Positions 1-8,847 of a DNA stretch of 64,000 nt are shown here, piece by piece. The DNA is taken from contig CANMQO010000003.1 in assembly GCA_947500055.1 (NCBI GenBank), positions 186,001 through 250,000 on the forward strand, written 5' to 3'. The notes under the pieces are model-generated. The model worked only from the letters and a program-made list of their open reading frames with translations. It did not search any database and was not told where the DNA came from. Source of the DNA: an uncultured Paracoccaceae bacterium (GTDB lineage Bacteria > Pseudomonadota > Alphaproteobacteria > Rhodobacterales > Rhodobacteraceae). The translations under genes were made by a program, and so were the position numbers. Positions within the stretch are counted from its first letter, which is position 1. Every line of letters begins with the position of its first letter.

Positions 1-200
1 AAAGGCCGGGCCGCGCGGCCTTTGCAGCCGGTGACACTGTTACCGGTTTCGCGAGCATTACCGCCTCCTATTCGTTGACAAGAACGGTCAGCGTCTTTGG
101 TCAGGCTGATTATGAGTCGCTGGGCGACAATGCAGACAGCCCGCTTGTCGATGAAGACGGCGTGTTTGGCGTCAAGCTTGGTGTCTTGATGCAGTTTTGA
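1..200 (+). CDS. MipA/OmpV-like outer membrane protein, C-terminal fragment (5' truncated by window edge)
   Basis: Open frame to TGA at 198-200 reads ...GDTVTGFASITASYSLTRTVSVFGQADYESLGDNADSPLVDEDGVFGVKLGVLMQF; beta-barrel-like end with GDxADSP motif typical of MipA/OmpV proteins. Confidence 0.5.
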   Translation, partial: RPGRAAFAAGDTVTGFASITASYSLTRTVSVFGQADYESLGDNADSPLVDEDGVFGVKLGVLMQF

Positions 201-330
201 CTTTCATCACTTTTGTGTTGGCCCGGCACGTTATCCCGATGACACGTGTCAGGCCAATGCAGGCAACAAAGCAGTCCGGACGGGGAATGTGCGACAGCGC
301 AAGACCGCGATTTCTGCGGTGACTTGCTTT

Positions 331-354
331 TCATTTAACAAAAGTGTTAAATGA
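331..354. promoter_or_regulatory. Perfect inverted repeat TCATTTAACA-aaag-TGTTAAATGA, probable operator of the adjacent ArsR-family gene
   Basis: 10-bp perfect arms read directly; ends 5 nt before the ArsR ATG at 360. Confidence 0.6.
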
Positions 355-359
355 TTTGA

Positions 360-680
360 ATGAGCCATATGCCATCCATCTTTGCCGCACTTAGCGACCC
401 TCATCGTCTCGACATCATCGAGACCCTGATGCGAGATGGTGAAACTTCCGCTGGTTCGATTTTTGACATGTTTGATATTTCCGGGCCGGCCGTATCCAGA
501 CATCTGTCAGTTTTGCATCAGGCCGGGCTTGTGAACCGCAAGGCAGTGGGCAAGCAGCGCCTGTATTCGGTTCGCCCCGAGGCAATCCGAAAAGTATCCG
601 ACTGGACGCTGGACCACCGCAGCTTCTGGGAAGCCAGCATTGACCGCATCGAAGCCGCCCTGAATGAGGATGAGAAATGA
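360..680 (+). CDS. ArsR-family winged-helix transcriptional regulator
   Basis: FAALSDPHRLDIIETLMRDGETSAGSIFDMFDISGPAVSRHLSVLHQAGLV is a typical ArsR HTH. Confidence 0.9.
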   Translation: MSHMPSIFAALSDPHRLDIIETLMRDGETSAGSIFDMFDISGPAVSRHLSVLHQAGLVNRKAVGKQRLYSVRPEAIRKVSDWTLDHRSFWEASIDRIEAALNEDEK

Positions 681-1117
681 CCGACGTTGTGACATTGGAG
701 CGTGTTCTGCCCGCCTCTGCCTCGCGGGTTTTTGAGATGATTAGCCAACCTCAGAACATGGTGCGCTGGTGGGGTCATGAAGGGATGATTGTTCCCGAGC
801 ATAATCTGAATTTCTCCAAACCCGGCCCTTGGTACTCTGTCATGGAATCGCCGGATGGCACGCGCCGCATGGTGTCTGGCGAAGTGACAGAGGTAGACCC
901 ACCACGGTTCATCGCGTTCACCTGGGCGTGGCATGACGGTGGGCCGGGCGGGCCCCGTGGCACGGAAACCCGCGTTACGATGGAAATCGACGAGATTGAT
1001 CAAAATCGCGCCAAGATGATTTTGTGCCACTATGACCTTGGAACAGATTCCGCGCGCGCCGGACACACCAAGGGGTGGCTATCGATATTCGAAAAACTTG
1101 AAACAGGGCTTGCATGA
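677..1117 (+). CDS. SRPBCC / AHSA1-domain protein
   Basis: RVLPASASRVFEMISQPQNMVRWWG...GEVTEVDPPRFIAFTW; overlaps ArsR stop by 4 nt, the classic ArsR-SRPBCC pairing. Confidence 0.85.
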   Translation: MTDVVTLERVLPASASRVFEMISQPQNMVRWWGHEGMIVPEHNLNFSKPGPWYSVMESPDGTRRMVSGEVTEVDPPRFIAFTWAWHDGGPGGPRGTETRVTMEIDEIDQNRAKMILCHYDLGTDSARAGHTKGWLSIFEKLETGLA

Positions 1118-1144
1118 TGCTGCCCGCAACTTGGAGGAACCAAA

Positions 1145-1459
1145 ATGCCTAATTACGTCTTTGCATACCATGGCGGCGGAATGCCGGAAACACCTGAGGA
1201 GGGCGCAAAAGTCATGGCTGCCTGGCAATCCTGGTACGGATCGATGGGCGACGCAGTGGTTGATGGCGGTGCCCCGGTCGGGATGTCGCAAACTGTGACT
1301 GCAACAGGTGTGACCGATAATGGTGGTGCCAACCCATTGTCAGGCTACACCGTCGTCAAGGCCGACACGATTGAAGCCGCCTGTGAACTGGCCAAGGGTT
1401 GCCCCATCCTTGATGGTGGAAACGGTACAGTCGAAGTCGCCCCAATCCACGAGATGTGA
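1145..1459 (+). CDS. YCII-related domain protein
   Basis: MPNYVFAYHGGGMPETPEEGAKVMAAWQSWYGSMGDAVVDGGAPVG...A.GCPILDGGNGTVEVAPIHEM, YCII/DGPF-like. Confidence 0.8.
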   Translation: MPNYVFAYHGGGMPETPEEGAKVMAAWQSWYGSMGDAVVDGGAPVGMSQTVTATGVTDNGGANPLSGYTVVKADTIEAACELAKGCPILDGGNGTVEVAPIHEM

Positions 1460-1474
1460 AGCGGTCACGTGACC

Positions 1475-1504
1475 TCTGGCCAGTACGATCATGCGCTGGC
1501 CAGA
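1475..1504. terminator. Inverted repeat TCTGGCCAG-N12-CTGGCCAGA between converging genes
   Basis: Read directly; between the + strand YCII gene and the - strand membrane protein gene; no clear T-tract. Confidence 0.35.
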
Positions 1505-1562
1505 TCGGTTCGCGGGCTTCACCAAGTCACCACCAATCCTGCATTCAGCAAGCCTAAAGACC

Positions 1563-2282
1563 TCACGTGTTTTGGCATTGTGCCGGCTCCGACGTCACGG
1601 GTGTCCAAAAGAGGGTTCGAAACAGCCAGAACAACATCAAAGAAATGATAATGAGTTCCGGCAATGAAAGGACGCCTGAATTTCTTATCACGTCCGGAAA
1701 GGCGGTCGCGCCGGGCCCCGTAAAGGCGGAGCCTGCTGCGATGAAAAACCCGATGCACATGCGAGACAAATGTTGTGCGATCCGGTGTTTTCTTGACAGG
1801 TCGGCGCAAAGGAACAGGCATAGATCCCCGATCATCGTGGCACCAGCCAGGATCGACAGAAATAGATAGTCGGCAGCCTGAAAACCAAACAGGCCAGTTT
1901 CCGGAAGCGACAGGGCGTAAAGACCCGCCGTGACCAGACCTGCGACATTAAGGAAGTTGACGACCCCGATTACAGCGAGCCAACGTCCATTGGCGTTTAG
2001 CCGCCGGCGTGCCGTCAACCAACCGCTCAGGATCAAAGTCACCCCGAGCACCCCCGCATGAAAGGTGATGTAGAATTCCGCAAACTTCATAAGCCCGAGA
2101 AGCGCGCCAAGGATTGACGACGACGCCATGCTGGCGGCAAAAAGGCGACCCGCGCTGACATGCAGGATGGCACCTTTGCGGGCTGCAAGCGCGACGGCAC
2201 CCATAAGAACAGCAAGCCCCCCAAAGGCGGCATGGGTGCCGGTTATAAACATATTGAGATCGACCATTGACGTTTCCTGCAT
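1563..2282 (-). CDS. Multi-pass membrane protein (DUF2306-like)
   Basis: Several hydrophobic segments; HVSAGRLFAASM motif. Confidence 0.55.
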   Translation of the reverse strand: MQETSMVDLNMFITGTHAAFGGLAVLMGAVALAARKGAILHVSAGRLFAASMASSSILGALLGLMKFAEFYITFHAGVLGVTLILSGWLTARRRLNANGRWLAVIGVVNFLNVAGLVTAGLYALSLPETGLFGFQAADYLFLSILAGATMIGDLCLFLCADLSRKHRIAQHLSRMCIGFFIAAGSAFTGPGATAFPDVIRNSGVLSLPELIIISLMLFWLFRTLFWTPVTSEPAQCQNT

Positions 2283-2348
2283 TTGTGCGCCGTAAGCGCG
2301 TTGACCACGATGATTGAAACATCGATTAGCCGCGAATTTGCGGGGCGT

Positions 2349-2372
2349 CGTCCGCGCAGGACGGCGCGGACG
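2349..2372. promoter_or_regulatory. GC-rich inverted repeat CGTCCGCGC-N6-GCGCGGACG in a divergent intergenic region
   Basis: Read directly; between divergently transcribed membrane protein and AraC-type regulator genes. Confidence 0.35.
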
Positions 2373-2392
2373 TTTATTCGACCGGTTTAGGT

Positions 2393-3577
2393 GTGGCCTG
2401 TGTTGATGCGGTCAGGGAAACCGGCATAGCATTGGGCATGCAATCTGACGGAACAATTGCCCTTTCTGCGGCGTGTCTGGGCATCGCCCTGGCGGGTGCA
2501 GCATCTGTTTTTCTACCCAATTCAAACGGGCGGGCGCGCCTTTTGCTTGCGGTCGTTTACGGTGCGTTTGCAATGATCGTCGCTGTGCCCTTGATCCGCA
2601 CATTCGCCCCTATGTTGCATGCCTTCCACCTGCCATTGGTTTTGCTGGCGCTCTTGATCCTGCCACCTGCAATCTATCATTACGTCGCCGCAAAATCGGC
2701 GGAGTTGCGGCCGCCACCCCCACGTTGGTACGACATCCTACTGCCTTTCGTCGGATGCATCGTTGCCGTTGGGTTCTGGTTGCTGCCTGCCAGCGCAAAG
2801 GAAGTCATGTTCATCGACGGGGCCTTGCCACCGGGCATCGCGCCTGCAGCGCTTGCATTGACCACCTTCGCCCTGATCATGTGTTGGTTAGTCGCCTCGT
2901 TGGGATATCTCATTGCGACATTTCGACGGCTTCGCGCATACCGGTCGCGGCTTAAGGCGTTGTACTCGAACACTGACTGGCGCGAATTGCGCTGGGTTGA
3001 CTGGTTGATCTTATTTCTTGTCGCATTGTGGACCGCCGCCGCCACCTCGCTTGCCAGTGACAATCTGGGGGAGGGACCGCTGATTTCCCGGAATGCTGTT
3101 TATATTCTGACCGCCTGCCTTTTGCTGTTTCTCATTATCTTTGCATCTCTGACGCCGCCCAGCGTTCATTCAGATGCCCCACCGCAAGAAAAATACGCGC
3201 GTTCTGCGTTGTCGCCCGACCAGGCGGCGCAGATTGCAGAGCGCATCCGGTTGGCGATGCAGAAGGACGCCCTGTATCTTGATCCCAATCTTTCACTGCA
3301 AAAACTGTCGCGTCATGTTGGTGCTCTCCCCAATCTGGTTTCGCAGACATTGAACGAGGAAATCGGCGCGACATTCTTTGACTATGTAGCGCGGTGGCGG
3401 ATCGAGGCATCAAAGCCACTTATTGCAGCAGGCGAAAGATCCGTGTTGTCGGTCGCATTGGAGGTCGGATTCAACTCACGCTCAACCTTCTACAAGGCAT
3501 TTCGACGTGAAACCGGTTTGACGCCGAAAGCCTATCGCGCATTACAGGACCATGGTGCAGACAGGAAGGCGGGCTGA
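2393..3577 (+). CDS. AraC-family regulator with N-terminal membrane-spanning region (start could be an internal ATG such as 2438)
   Basis: Hydrophobic N-terminal ~250 aa followed by C-terminal LSLQKLSRHVGALPNLVSQTLNEEIGATFFDYVARWRIEASKPLIAAGERSVLSVALEVGFNSRSTFYKAFRRETGLTPKAYR. Confidence 0.85.
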   Translation: MACVDAVRETGIALGMQSDGTIALSAACLGIALAGAASVFLPNSNGRARLLLAVVYGAFAMIVAVPLIRTFAPMLHAFHLPLVLLALLILPPAIYHYVAAKSAELRPPPPRWYDILLPFVGCIVAVGFWLLPASAKEVMFIDGALPPGIAPAALALTTFALIMCWLVASLGYLIATFRRLRAYRSRLKALYSNTDWRELRWVDWLILFLVALWTAAATSLASDNLGEGPLISRNAVYILTACLLLFLIIFASLTPPSVHSDAPPQEKYARSALSPDQAAQIAERIRLAMQKDALYLDPNLSLQKLSRHVGALPNLVSQTLNEEIGATFFDYVARWRIEASKPLIAAGERSVLSVALEVGFNSRSTFYKAFRRETGLTPKAYRALQDHGADRKAG

Positions 3578-3608
3578 GGCGGGTCACCCGACGCGGTCAA
3601 GTTTTGCC

Positions 3609-3658
3609 TTGACATGATACTATTTGGTTTCATATTTAAATGATACCAAATAGTATCA
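3609..3658 (+). promoter_or_regulatory. Promoter-like region with two palindromic operator-like sites (TGATACTATTTGGTTTCA and TGATACCAAATAGTATCA)
   Basis: TTGACA at 3609-3614; sites at 3615-3632 and 3641-3658, 26 bp apart start to start, just upstream of the CDS at 3672. Confidence 0.6.
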
Positions 3659-3671
3659 CAAAGGATCTAAT

Positions 3672-4097
3672 ATGAAACGTCTACTCGGAGCTTCGGGCAT
3701 TGCGTTCCTGCTTGCCGCCACATCTTTGAACGCGGAACAGATCAGACTGTTGAGTGCAGACGATTTTGCCTGGGAAACAACGGCAGAGGGCGTGGCGTTT
3801 GCCGCGTTGCAAGGCGGCCGGTTTGCTGAAGCATATCAAGCGCTGGTCAGGTTGCCCGCTGGCACCGTTAGCCCGCCACATGTGAAATCGGCCAACATGT
3901 ACGGGGTCATGCTGCAAGGTGAAATGATCCACTATGCGACCGGCGATAGCCCCGATGGCGCGCGCAGGATGGGGCCGGGTTCTTTCTACAGCATCTCCAG
4001 AGGGACAGAGCATGTTTCTGCCTGCGTCTCGGACGCCCCATGCGTGGCCTACCTCTATCAGGACGGTGCGTTTGATTTTCTGCCGGTGCCGCAATGA
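3672..4097 (+). CDS. Secreted cupin-domain protein (DUF4437-like)
   Basis: Signal-like N-terminus (LLGASGIAFLLAATSLNAEQ), then RLPAGTVSPPHVKSANMYGVMLQGEMIHY...LGPGSFY-like cupin pattern. Confidence 0.7.
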   Translation: MKRLLGASGIAFLLAATSLNAEQIRLLSADDFAWETTAEGVAFAALQGGRFAEAYQALVRLPAGTVSPPHVKSANMYGVMLQGEMIHYATGDSPDGARRMGPGSFYSISRGTEHVSACVSDAPCVAYLYQDGAFDFLPVPQ

Positions 4098-4414
4098 TGA
4101 ATTCTGAACAACTTGGCTTTCGTGCCCTCGCCGATCCGACCCGCCGCAATATTCTTGAGTTACTCGCAACCGAAGACATGACCATTGCCGAGGTCGCAGA
4201 GAATTTTGAGATGACGCGGGCTGCCGTAAAGAAACACCTCACGATTTTGAATGAAGGCGGTCTGATCTCTGTTCAGGTGGACGGCAGAACGCGGCGAAAC
4301 ACACTCAATGCTGATGGGCTAAGGCGCCTGTTCGATTGGTTCAGCTACTTTGACGCCTTCTGGGACAGCCGCCTCGACAAACTGAAATCCGAAATTGAAA
4401 AGGACATTCAATGA
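4094..4414 (+). CDS. ArsR-family transcriptional regulator (second module)
   Basis: FRALADPTRRNILELLATEDMTIAEVAENFEMTRAAVKKHLTILNEGGLIS. Confidence 0.9.
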   Translation: MMNSEQLGFRALADPTRRNILELLATEDMTIAEVAENFEMTRAAVKKHLTILNEGGLISVQVDGRTRRNTLNADGLRRLFDWFSYFDAFWDSRLDKLKSEIEKDIQ

Positions 4415-4824
4415 CACAGAATATTTTGCACAAATCCATCTATCTCAAAGCGACCCCTGCACAGGTCTGGGCCTACCTCACCGAGCCGGAAAAGCTGGGG
4501 ATTTGGTTCCATAAGCCCAATGCCACATTGGTTGAGGGTGAGTATGAAATGTTCGGTGTCGAAAGCGGCAACAAACTCATGTGGGGCGAAGTGCTTGTTG
4601 CTGAGCCGTATTCCCGCCTCGAATATACCTTCACGATTGCGCCCATGGGAGATCGGACCAGTACCGTGAAATGGAGCCTGAAGGAAGTTTCGGGCGGCAC
4701 AAACCTGTCATTGCGCCACGAAGGCTTGCCGCAAGGTGCAGAGGCGTTCGATCTGATGCTCGCGCTCGACAAGGGTTGGGACGATCATCTTGCCAGAATG
4801 CGGGAATCTGCGCACGCCAACTAA
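4411..4824 (+). CDS. SRPBCC / AHSA1-domain protein (second module)
   Basis: HKSIYLKATPAQVWAYLTEPEKLGIWFHKPNATLVEGEYEMF; overlaps ArsR stop by 4 nt. Confidence 0.85.
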   Translation: MTQNILHKSIYLKATPAQVWAYLTEPEKLGIWFHKPNATLVEGEYEMFGVESGNKLMWGEVLVAEPYSRLEYTFTIAPMGDRTSTVKWSLKEVSGGTNLSLRHEGLPQGAEAFDLMLALDKGWDDHLARMRESAHAN

Positions 4825-4830
4825 GTGCAA

Positions 4831-4863
4831 GCATGCCGATCTTCGCGAGTTGGGTCGGCATGC
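4831..4863 (+). terminator. Hairpin GCATGCCGATC-N11-GGTCGGCATGC after SRPBCC gene
   Basis: 11-bp stem (one G.T pair) 7 nt after the stop codon; no long T-tract. Confidence 0.45.
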
Positions 4864-5135
4864 CTGTCGGGCGATACGAGGGCGGTATCGCCAAGGGGTG
4901 AACTCAAGGAATTGATCTAGCGCTCACCGCAACGCGAAGAAATGCAGCCCGTGCCCGTTATCGGCCAGAATTTGCGACGCGTTCCGTTTTGGTTGGTGCA
5001 GGTTTGTCTTAGCAACGGTGTTTATCAGGCTGTCAGAGCAGCCCACAGAATATCTGGGCAGCGTGGATTGGTTCTGCTAAGAACTCGGAAACCCTACCCC
5101 TATTTGCAGGGCGGCGCGTTCCAAGTGGTATCAAT

Positions 5136-6146
5136 ATGTCGGCCGACACATATCTCATCTACACCACCATGAAGAACGAAGGCCCTTACATGTTGGAATG
5201 GGTGGCTTACTATCGGTCGCTGGGCTTCGATCAGATCCTAATCTACACAAACGACTGCGACGATGGCACCGATCTGATTGCAAAACGACTGACTGAAATG
5301 GGTCTGGCGACCCATGTTGACAACACCGTTGCCAAGGGCGGCAGTCCGCAAAACCAGATGCTGCGACGGGTGCGTCATCACAAGGCATTCAAAGCGGCAA
5401 CATGGGTGTTCAGTCTTGATGTCGACGAATACCTTAACATCCGCCTGCCTGACGCAAACATGCCCGCCTTGATTGCCAAACTGGAAGAAGTGGCGGAAGG
5501 TCCGCTTGACGTTGCATCATTCGGATGGAAGCTATTTGGTTGTGGTGGCATCACAAGCTTTGTGGACGCGCCTGTCACACAACAGTTCTTTCTTTGTGAT
5601 GATGAGCACCACCCCTATTCGGGTGTCGCACGTGGTTTCAAAAGCATCACGCGGAACAATGGCAAATTTCCCCGTTTTGGCCCGCATCGACCCAAAGGTG
5701 TCGCCGAAGAGCAGGAACAGCATGTGCGTTGGTCCGACGCTGGCGGCCGCCTGATGCCCTATGCGTCCGTGTCCTGGCGGGCCGACGCGGAGTTCCGGCA
5801 TGATTTTGCGAGGCTCCACCATTATGTCGTCCGCTCGGTTGACGGGTTTCTGGTCAAGCGCGATCGCGGCAAGACCAACCATATCGATAGTGATCAGGCC
5901 GAGATCTACTGGAACAACATGAATGCCAATGTGACAGAGGATCGCTCAATTCTACCGGCGGCCGAACGCGCCGAGCCATTACGCAAGGAACTGATGGCTG
6001 ATCCTGTATTGAGCGGGCTTCACGACCGGGCGGTCGCGTGGCATCGCGCGAAGATCTCAGAACTTCGTGCGCGCGAAGATTGGACAGCGTTCCGGCAATA
6101 CCTCAACGACAACATTTTGACCCGGCCACCGGGTAAACCCGGGTGA
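5136..6146 (+). CDS. Glycosyltransferase, family 2-like (Glyco_tranf_2_4 type)
   Basis: TYLIYTTMKNEGPYMLEWVAYYRSLGFDQILIYTNDCDDGTD...VFSLDVDEYLNIR. Confidence 0.85.
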   Translation: MSADTYLIYTTMKNEGPYMLEWVAYYRSLGFDQILIYTNDCDDGTDLIAKRLTEMGLATHVDNTVAKGGSPQNQMLRRVRHHKAFKAATWVFSLDVDEYLNIRLPDANMPALIAKLEEVAEGPLDVASFGWKLFGCGGITSFVDAPVTQQFFLCDDEHHPYSGVARGFKSITRNNGKFPRFGPHRPKGVAEEQEQHVRWSDAGGRLMPYASVSWRADAEFRHDFARLHHYVVRSVDGFLVKRDRGKTNHIDSDQAEIYWNNMNANVTEDRSILPAAERAEPLRKELMADPVLSGLHDRAVAWHRAKISELRAREDWTAFRQYLNDNILTRPPGKPG

Positions 6147-6153
6147 CCGTAGG

Positions 6154-6897
6154 ATGCTGATATATTGCGGTGACTCACACGCGCGTCCGTTTGAGAACAA
6201 CATTTTTGAACACAAGGAGCGCAATCCAATCTTGAAAGAAACACTCTTGGTTTGGAGGCCCGGCGCGACTGCCGGTGGCTTTGCCAGAGACAAAACTCGC
6301 AGGCGCCTCAAAGAAGCATTTGTCGTTGCCTTGGACAAAACAAAGGCAACTCATGCCTGCTTCAACCTTGGGCAAGTCGATGTTGACGTCGGCTACTATT
6401 ATACCTGCATGACAAAGCCCGCGCCTTCATTCGAAGATTGGGTTGCCGAACGGTATGAAAGCTACATCTCTTTTTGCCGCTCATTTGATCTTCATGTTGT
6501 GATCAAAGGGTTGAACCCATCATGTCTGATTTCCGATCAGCGTATTCAGTCTTACGTGCGTCGTAACACGATCAAATCGTTCAAGACGAAAGCGGAATAC
6601 CGTGATGCATATGCCAATGCCGTTCATCTGATGACAAAGCAATCACATGCAGAGCGAAATGTGCGCGCCAATGTCATTCTTCGCGATATCTGCACGCGTA
6701 CCCGGCTACCATTCTTTGATATTCGGGCGTTTTCTAGTGATGCACATTGCCCGGGTCTTGTCCGAAGTGACCTTGTTGCGCCGCGACTGGATGTTCATAT
6801 TTGCGATTCAGTTGCCACTCGGCGCGCCTACTACGATGGTCTTGTCAGCGCTTTGAACGCGGACCGCCATTTGGATCAAAACCATGAAACCGCGTAG
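6154..6897 (+). CDS. Hypothetical protein with N-terminal GDSH motif (possible SGNH-like)
   Basis: Starts MLIYCGDSHARPFENNIF; intact ORF in a glycan locus. Confidence 0.5.
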   Translation: MLIYCGDSHARPFENNIFEHKERNPILKETLLVWRPGATAGGFARDKTRRRLKEAFVVALDKTKATHACFNLGQVDVDVGYYYTCMTKPAPSFEDWVAERYESYISFCRSFDLHVVIKGLNPSCLISDQRIQSYVRRNTIKSFKTKAEYRDAYANAVHLMTKQSHAERNVRANVILRDICTRTRLPFFDIRAFSSDAHCPGLVRSDLVAPRLDVHICDSVATRRAYYDGLVSALNADRHLDQNHETA

Positions 6898-7822
6898 GAT
6901 TGTCTTTGCCTATCGCCGTGGGCAGATCAAGATGGGCGGAAAGTTCATGCGCGTCGACCAATTGAGCGATATTGCTCGGGCACATTTTCCTGAACATTAT
7001 GAGATCACGACGGAATTTGTCCCACGGGGGCGATATGAAACCCAAACCAATAAGTTTCTTCGGGCCTGCCGCGGCGCCGTTGTGATTTTCCACAAATCGG
7101 CAGCCTCAAATCTTGAGCCCGAGACACGGGCCAAGTTGCGCCCGGCAGCCGCGGGAATCTGTGTGGATCATTTGGACATTGTTGTAGGCCCGCTAGAGAA
7201 AGGCTTTATCGATGTTCACATCGCAGCGTCGCGTGCGGGTGAGGCCGAACTGGTGCGGAGCCTTCCTCGGCTTGCGGCGGTACCGGGCACACAAGTGCGC
7301 CATTTACGCCATCATGCTGATCCACGGTTGGGCAAGATCACGGCTGCGCGCCTCAAGTCGGTCAAGCCCGGCTACTTTGGGGCGGCAGGCAACGTCGATG
7401 ATCTTGGTGCGTTTCCCAAAAATACATTGATCCCCGAATACGATCCGGCCGATGTCGACGGGTTTCTTTCGGCTTTCTCCCAATCCAACCTGCATCTTTG
7501 CGTACGTACCCCTTATGCCAAAAGAAGCTATGGCGCGCTTTCGACCAAACCATTTACGAAGGGGTTTGGTGCCGCCATGGTAAAGGCAAATGTGTTGGTC
7601 AACCGGCAGGTCCATGATGCCATACATTATCTGGGCGACGACTACCCGTTCATGATACCGGAAAGTTCTGCAAATGCGATTGCGGAGGGGGTCAATAAGG
7701 CCGAAAGTGCCTTTGGCACGGATGAATGGAAACGAGGACTTGATCGGATGGCCGATATGGCTGCAAGGATAAGCCCAGCCGAAGTTGCGCGTGAACTCAA
7801 GCAAATCGTGGATTTGTTCTAA
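6884..7822 (+). CDS. Hypothetical, possible GT-B-like protein of the glycan locus
   Basis: Intact ORF overlapping the upstream gene by 14 nt; no clear motif recognised. Confidence 0.45.
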   Translation: MKPRRIVFAYRRGQIKMGGKFMRVDQLSDIARAHFPEHYEITTEFVPRGRYETQTNKFLRACRGAVVIFHKSAASNLEPETRAKLRPAAAGICVDHLDIVVGPLEKGFIDVHIAASRAGEAELVRSLPRLAAVPGTQVRHLRHHADPRLGKITAARLKSVKPGYFGAAGNVDDLGAFPKNTLIPEYDPADVDGFLSAFSQSNLHLCVRTPYAKRSYGALSTKPFTKGFGAAMVKANVLVNRQVHDAIHYLGDDYPFMIPESSANAIAEGVNKAESAFGTDEWKRGLDRMADMAARISPAEVARELKQIVDLF

Positions 7823-7824
7823 TA

Positions 7825-8847
7825 ATGGTGGTTTCTGACATTTCCGGACGTGAAAAATTTCTGATCGTAACAACGATGAAGAACGAAGGCCCGTTCATGA
7901 TTGACTGGGTGGCCTATAACCTGTCGATCGGGTTCGATGACGTCCTGATCTACACGAATGATTGTGCAGACGGCACGGATTTGATTGGTGACCGGCTTCA
8001 GCAACTGGGCTTTGCCCATCATGAGCGCAATCGTCTTGGTCCGCGTGCCACGCCCCAAAACAGAGCCCATAACCTGTCGATGAAGCATCCCAGCTTTCTT
8101 GCGGCCGATTGGGTCATCAGCCTTGATGTGGATGAATATATCAATATCCGACTGCCAGAGGGGGGCATTCAGGCGTTTGTAGATACATGCGGCCCATCGG
8201 ATGCGATTTCGATCTGCTGGAAAATGTTCGGCAATGGCGGGGTCGATGACTATGAGGACACCCCTATCCCGGAACTTCTGCTTAAAGCGACGCGAGAGGA
8301 TCATTTCCCGCATTACAAAACCCGGGCCTTCAAGACACTTTTCCGCAACAACGGCAAATTCAATCGCTTTCGTGCCCACCGCCCGCGCATCGACCCGGAT
8401 GCGGCGGCGAACCCTGATGCGCCATATGAAGGCATTGTCTGGCGTGATGCTGGCGGACAAACAACCGATGCGGCACAAGTCGAATGGAAACGGTGGCGCG
8501 GATTTAGTGATGAACACGCACGTATCCATCATTATGCCGTCCGCACAACAGATAGTTTTCTGGTCAAGCGTGATCGCGGCCGCACCAATCACGTGGGGCA
8601 GGATCAGGGCCTCGAATATTGGAACCAGTTGAACCACAATGATGTGACGGATGACAGTATCCTGCGCCATATGCCCCGGATGCATGCCATCAAGGATAAG
8701 ATGCTCGCTGATCCCCAGTTAAAGAAACTGCATGGGGATGCCTGTGCCTGGCACCGGCAGAAGGCCGCAGAACTCAAGGCGCGGCCAGAATGGGCCGATT
8801 TTGCCGCGACATTATATGCCACACCGCAGGAAGGTGGTGAAAAATGA
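7825..8847 (+). CDS. Glycosyltransferase, family 2-like, paralog of 5136..6146
   Basis: FLIVTTMKNEGPFMIDWVAYNLSIGFDDVLIYTNDCADGTD...VISLDVDEYINIRLPEG. Confidence 0.85.
   Translation: MVVSDISGREKFLIVTTMKNEGPFMIDWVAYNLSIGFDDVLIYTNDCADGTDLIGDRLQQLGFAHHERNRLGPRATPQNRAHNLSMKHPSFLAADWVISLDVDEYINIRLPEGGIQAFVDTCGPSDAISICWKMFGNGGVDDYEDTPIPELLLKATREDHFPHYKTRAFKTLFRNNGKFNRFRAHRPRIDPDAAANPDAPYEGIVWRDAGGQTTDAAQVEWKRWRGFSDEHARIHHYAVRTTDSFLVKRDRGRTNHVGQDQGLEYWNQLNHNDVTDDSILRHMPRMHAIKDKMLADPQLKKLHGDACAWHRQKAAELKARPEWADFAATLYATPQEGGEK

Noticed and set aside
7819-8685. 288-aa ORF antisense to the second glycosyltransferase
   Set aside because: Mirror of the coding strand; a similar artefact appears opposite its paralog at 5532..5882.
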